Assembly: GCA_937871635.1 (NCBI GenBank)
Contig: CALMNS010000506.1
Coordinates: 1 to 9,700 of the forward strand
DNA length: 9,700 nt
DNA from: an uncultured Solirubrobacter sp.
Lineage (GTDB): Bacteria > Actinomycetota > Thermoleophilia > Solirubrobacterales > Solirubrobacteraceae
Direction of reading: 5' to 3'
Every line of letters begins with the position of its first letter. Position 1 is the stretch's first letter. Shown one piece after another: positions 6,750 through 9,700 of the stretch. The notes under the pieces are model-generated. The model was not told the DNA's origin. It did no database searches and worked only from the letters and a program-made list of their open reading frames with translations. The position numbers were made by a program, and so were the translations under genes.

Positions 6750-7695
6750 CCGGACCGCGCTCGTGGTCGCCACCGCCTCCGCGACGTCGGCCAGGAGCAA
6801 CGGCGCGACCATCCGGCTTGCCGAGGTGCTTGCCGTCCTGGGGCGCGCCGGCTACCGGCCGATCCTCACCGATCCGGCAGCGCTCTCCAGAGCCCCGGCT
6901 GCAGACCTGGGCGTTGCCGTCTCCTACGCCAACGCCGGCGCTCTCCGAGGACTCCAGCGACGCACGGGGCGTACGTGGCTCGACGCGGTCGACTCCTGGT
7001 TGCTCGTCAACGGCTCTGGGATGCGCCTGGGGCACCCGTCCTACGCGGTCCGAGCGCTCCGTGACGGCTGGAACTTCCTGCGCATGCCCGTGCCCGACCT
7101 CGTCACCTACATCTCAGGAGCGGACCTGTCCTACGACAGGTCCTCGGTCAGGGCGGCCCGGCGGCTCGTCCTCCCGGGGGACGTCTCGCCACCAAGGACA
7201 TCAGCACCCAGACCGGACTTCCCCCGGGTGGTCCTGGCGGGTGACTGGGGCTATGGCCCGAACGAGGACGGGTTGCGCTGGTTCGGTCGCAGCGTGCTCC
7301 CTGAGCTCGAACGCCGTGGAACGTCCCGAGCCCGCGTCCATGTCTACGGACCGGGGGCTGTCGAGACAGCAGCACCAGGGTGCCGGTTCCGTGGTTACGT
7401 TGCGTCGGACGACGAGTTGTACGCCAGAGGAGACGTCCACGCTGCACCGCTCCGCTTCGGAGGCGGGGTCAAGCGCAAGGTCCAGCAGCCGCTGCTCGCA
7501 GGACTTCCTGTGGTCACGACCTCCGTCGGTGCTCACGGCCTTCGCTCCACCGCGTTGCTCGACGTCTGCGACGATCCGCGCGACTTCGCCCACGCACTCC
7601 ATCGTCGCCTGAGCGACGAGATGCCGCCGCCTGCGACGCTGGTGCTCGCCGACCGCGACGAGACCGCGGACGTCGTGGACTGGCTTCGACGGTGA
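6736..7695 (+). CDS. GT4-like glycosyltransferase, short form with altered donor-site glutamate
   Basis: The product has 319 residues, shorter than usual for GT4. The N-terminal domain is reduced, with the start RTALVVATASATSARSNG (6-23) and a DAVDSWLLVNGS segment (83-94). The donor domain is clear: VVLAGDWGYGPNEDGLRWF (165-183) and PLRFGGGVKRKVQQPLLAGL (238-257), followed by PVVTTSVGAHGL (258-269). Relatives usually have a KVLEA-type sequence with a glutamate that contacts the donor sugar; here KVQQP puts Gln251 at that place. The GTG at 6736 overlaps the upstream gene by 14 bp, the only long overlap in the locus, with a weak GGATGG (6723-6728) 7 nt before it. The gene reads on in the same operon and its stop overlaps the next start by 4 bp. 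It is probably a glycosyltransferase, but the Gln change leaves activity uncertain. Confidence 0.85.
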   Translation: MAGPDRTALVVATASATSARSNGATIRLAEVLAVLGRAGYRPILTDPAALSRAPAADLGVAVSYANAGALRGLQRRTGRTWLDAVDSWLLVNGSGMRLGHPSYAVRALRDGWNFLRMPVPDLVTYISGADLSYDRSSVRAARRLVLPGDVSPPRTSAPRPDFPRVVLAGDWGYGPNEDGLRWFGRSVLPELERRGTSRARVHVYGPGAVETAAPGCRFRGYVASDDELYARGDVHAAPLRFGGGVKRKVQQPLLAGLPVVTTSVGAHGLRSTALLDVCDDPRDFAHALHRRLSDEMPPPATLVLADRDETADVVDWLRR

Positions 7696-8750
7696 ACCGT
7701 GTCGTCCATGTCATCGCTCGGATGAACGTCGGCGGACCGGCGGCCATCGTCGTCGAACTGCTGGAGCATCTGCCCGATCAGACCCTTCTGACCGGCGAGG
7801 TGGAGCTGGGCGAGGCCGACCACCTGGCACTGCGCAGCCCGGCGACGCCGTTCACCCGCGTGCCGGGGCTGGGCCGGTCGCCCCGCGCCGGCGACGACGT
7901 CCGCGCCCTCACCTGGCTGACCCGCGAGCTGCGCCGACGTCGTCCGGACGTCGTGCACACCCACACGGCCAAGGCCGGCACCCTGGGTCGCCTCGCTGCC
8001 CGCACCGCACGGGTGCCGTACGTGGTCCACACCTTCCACGGCCACCTGCTCCACAGCTACTTCTCCCCCAGGGTGACGCGGGCCGTGGTCACGACCGAAC
8101 GGCTGCTGGCCCGTACCACGGACCGGATCGTGGCAGTGGGCGACCAGGTCCGAGACGACCTGCTGGCCGCGAGGATCGGGCGGCCGGAGCAGTACGCGGT
8201 CATCAAGCCCGGGATCTCGGTCCGGACGCCGCCGACACGCGCCGCCGCCAAAGCGGCGCTGGGCGTCGACGGCCCGGTCGTCGCCTCCGTCGGCCGGCTC
8301 ATCAGCATCAAGCGACCGGACCGCTTGCTCGCCGTCGCCGCCCTCCTGCCGGAGGTCACCTTCCTTGTTGCCGGTGAGGGGCCGCTGCTCGAGACCACGC
8401 GGGCGGCCGCTGCGCCGAACGTCCGCTTCCTCGGCTGGCGCGGCGACGTCGAGGTGGTGCACGCAGCCGCGGACGTGGCGCTGCTGACCAGTGACAACGA
8501 GGGCATGCCGGTGGCGCTGCTGGAGGCGGCGCTGTGCGGCACGCCGGCCGTCAGCACCGACGTCGGCAGCGCACGCGAGGTCGTGACGGGCGAGGTCGTC
8601 GGGACCGACCCGGCGGAGCTCGCTGCCGCCGTCCGGCGCGTCCTGGCGCAGGACCTCGGCCCGACGGCCCGGCAGCGGGCGCAGGCCGAGTTCGGCGTCG
8701 CCGGCATGGTGGAGGCCCACCGCGCGCTCTACGCCTCCCTGCGCCGGTAG
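7692..8750 (+). CDS. GT4 family glycosyltransferase
   Basis: The product is 352 residues with a complete GT-B architecture. The N-terminus has VVHVIARMNVGGPA (4-17) with the Gly-rich loop. A conserved acceptor-domain stretch follows, DVVHTHTAKAGTLGRLAA (86-103) and VVHTFHGHLLHSYFSP (111-126), then VAVGDQVRDDL (147-157). The donor domain has ASVGRLISIKRPDRLL (198-213; R202, K207), VAGEGPLL (226-233) and SDNEGMPVALLEAALCGTPA (267-286) with the EX7E pair E270 and E278. The GTG at 7692 makes a GTGA overlap with the preceding stop; no clear ribosome binding site is seen. The HTAKAG/HTFHGH pattern marks a widespread actinobacterial GT4 group, often annotated only as glycosyltransferase. Third codon positions change sharply near codon 32, from mixed to almost wholly G/C, see findings. 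The specific sugar is unknown. Confidence 0.93.
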   Translation: MNRVVHVIARMNVGGPAAIVVELLEHLPDQTLLTGEVELGEADHLALRSPATPFTRVPGLGRSPRAGDDVRALTWLTRELRRRRPDVVHTHTAKAGTLGRLAARTARVPYVVHTFHGHLLHSYFSPRVTRAVVTTERLLARTTDRIVAVGDQVRDDLLAARIGRPEQYAVIKPGISVRTPPTRAAAKAALGVDGPVVASVGRLISIKRPDRLLAVAALLPEVTFLVAGEGPLLETTRAAAAPNVRFLGWRGDVEVVHAAADVALLTSDNEGMPVALLEAALCGTPAVSTDVGSAREVVTGEVVGTDPAELAAAVRRVLAQDLGPTARQRAQAEFGVAGMVEAHRALYASLRR

Positions 8751-8753
8751 CCT
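8748..8753 (+). promoter_or_regulatory. Candidate -10 box for a leaderless epimerase transcript
   Basis: TAGCCT, whose first three bases are the stop codon of the upstream glycosyltransferase gene, is followed by exactly six C residues and then the ATG at 8760. The hexamer therefore occupies -12 to -7 if transcription starts at the A of ATG. The gene has no Shine-Dalgarno sequence, which fits leaderless expression. No obvious -35 is present. It would let the epimerase gene be transcribed separately from the transporter operon. Confidence 0.5.
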
Positions 8754-8759
8754 CCCCCC

Positions 8760-9700
8760 ATGCGCGCACTGATCACCGGCGGGGCGGGCTTCATCGGCTC
8801 GCACCTCGCCGACGCCCTGCTGGCCCGCGGCGACACGGTCATCCTGCTGGACAACCTCAGCACCGGTCGGCTCGAGAACATCGAGCACCTGCGCCGGCGT
8901 GACGACGTGGAGTTCGTGCTCGGCAGCATCCTCAACGCCGACCTGGTCGACGACGTGATGAGCCGGGTCGACGTCTGCTTCCACCTCGCCGCCGCCGTCG
9001 GCGTGCAGCTGATCGTCGACAAGCCGCTCGAGAGCCTCGCGACCAACATCCGCGGCAGCGAGATCGTCTTCGAGAAGGCCCACAAGCACGGCACGAAGGT
9101 GCTGGTGACGAGCACCAGCGAGATCTACGGCAAGAACACCAGCGACAAGCTCGGCGAGGAGGACGACCGCATCCTCGGCTCGCCGCTCAAGAGCCGCTGG
9201 TCCTACAGCGAGGCCAAGGCGATCGAGGAGATCCTGGCCTACACCTACTGGCGCCAGAAGGGCCTGCCGACGGTCATCGTCCGGCTGTTCAACACGGTCG
9301 GGCCGCGCCAGACCGGCCACTACGGCATGGTCATCCCCCGCTTCGTCGGCCAGGCGGTCAAGGGCGAGCCGATCACCGTCTACGGGACCGGCCAGCAGAC
9401 GCGGTGCTTCTGCTACGTCGGCGACGCGGTCGAGGGCATCCTCGCGCTGGTCGACCACCCCGAGGCCAGCGGCCGCGCGTACAACATCGGTGGGGTCGAG
9501 GAGGTCTCGATGGACGCCCTCGCGCAGCGCGTGGTCGCGGCGGCCGGCTCGAGCAGCAAGGTGCGCTACGTGCCCTACGACGAGGCGTACGAGGAGGGGT
9601 TCGAGGACATGCAGCGGCGCGTCCCGGACACCACCCGCGCCCGCGAGCTGGTCGGCTTCGAGCCGAAGGTCGGGCTCGACGAGATCCTGGCGATGGTGGT
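8760..9700 (+). CDS. Extended-SDR NAD(P)-dependent nucleotide-sugar epimerase/dehydratase, 3' end beyond the right edge
   Basis: About 313 codons are visible, most of an enzyme of this family. It modifies an activated sugar (epimerisation, dehydration or decarboxylation through a 4-keto intermediate) to supply donors to glycosyltransferases in the cytoplasm. Features are the NAD-binding TGGAGFIGSHL (6-16), D31 closing the second strand, FHLAAAVGV (74-82), the catalytic region TSTSEIYG (117-124), YSEAK with Y149 and K153, RLFNTVGPRQ (175-184), and the substrate-binding YGTGQQTRCFCYVGDAVEG (208-226). The start is ATG, the only ATG start in the window, with a -10-like box placed for leaderless transcription. 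Third codon positions are almost all G/C, unlike the genes left of about 7790, so it may belong to the more conserved backbone. GDP-mannose 4,6-dehydratase, UDP-glucuronate decarboxylase and UDP-hexose 4-epimerase are all possible relatives; the substrate is not resolved here. Confidence 0.93.
   Translation, partial: MRALITGGAGFIGSHLADALLARGDTVILLDNLSTGRLENIEHLRRRDDVEFVLGSILNADLVDDVMSRVDVCFHLAAAVGVQLIVDKPLESLATNIRGSEIVFEKAHKHGTKVLVTSTSEIYGKNTSDKLGEEDDRILGSPLKSRWSYSEAKAIEEILAYTYWRQKGLPTVIVRLFNTVGPRQTGHYGMVIPRFVGQAVKGEPITVYGTGQQTRCFCYVGDAVEGILALVDHPEASGRAYNIGGVEEVSMDALAQRVVAAAGSSSKVRYVPYDEAYEEGFEDMQRRVPDTTRARELVGFEPKVGLDEILAMV

Noticed and set aside
6725..7612. Alternative plus-strand frame with ATG at 6725 overlapping the 319-residue glycosyltransferase
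   Set aside because: The product is Ser/Thr/Arg/Pro-rich with no motif, while the frame starting at 6736 has clear GT4 donor-domain motifs and the right codon bias.
7533..9458. Very long open frame of 641 codons on the minus strand
   Set aside because: It lies antisense to two well-supported genes with clear GT4 and SDR motifs. Its product is dominated by Asp, Val, Gly, Arg and Ala with no domain, as expected for the shadow frame of GC-rich coding DNA.

Overview
The window is very GC-rich, densely packed DNA with strong G/C bias at third codon positions, mostly GTG start codons and candidate leaderless promoters. This points to a high-GC actinobacterium (Nocardioides-, Cellulomonas- or Kineococcus-like), but the sequence alone does not fix the genus. 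Almost the whole window is one surface-polysaccharide (cell-wall glycopolymer or exopolysaccharide) biosynthesis and export locus. It has no rRNA, tRNA, transposase, CRISPR array or phage gene that I can see.

Layout. Two gene sets diverge from a 192-bp intergenic region (2629-2820). On the minus strand, reading leftwards, come a coiled-coil plus SAM-methyltransferase protein (1570-2628), a GT4 glycosyltransferase (422-1573) and a GT2 glycosyltransferase cut by the left edge (1-425). On the plus strand come an ABC-2 type polysaccharide permease (Wzm-like, 2821-3738), its ATPase (Wzt-like, 3735-4499), a small basic protein of unknown function (4501-4782), a 656-residue GT4 enzyme with a long unrecognised C-terminal part (4779-6749), a shorter GT4-like enzyme (6736-7695), another GT4 enzyme (7692-8750), and an extended-SDR nucleotide-sugar epimerase/dehydratase cut by the right edge (8760-9700).

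How the genes fit together. The set matches ABC-transporter-dependent polysaccharide synthesis. Nucleotide sugars (SDR enzyme) feed glycosyltransferases that build a lipid-linked glycan on the cytoplasmic face, a methyltransferase may decorate or cap it, and the Wzm/Wzt pair exports it. Five junctions are 4-bp GTGA overlaps, so the genes are probably translationally coupled. The Wzt-like ATPase lacks the C-terminal glycan-binding domain of the E. coli O9a type.

The points most worth a second look are the coiled-coil methyltransferase, the unknown C-terminal half of the 656-residue glycosyltransferase, the small coupled protein after wzt, a Glu-to-Gln change at the usual GT4 donor-site glutamate in the 319-residue enzyme, an inverted repeat upstream of wzm, and a codon-use shift inside the last glycosyltransferase gene that could mark a recombination edge.
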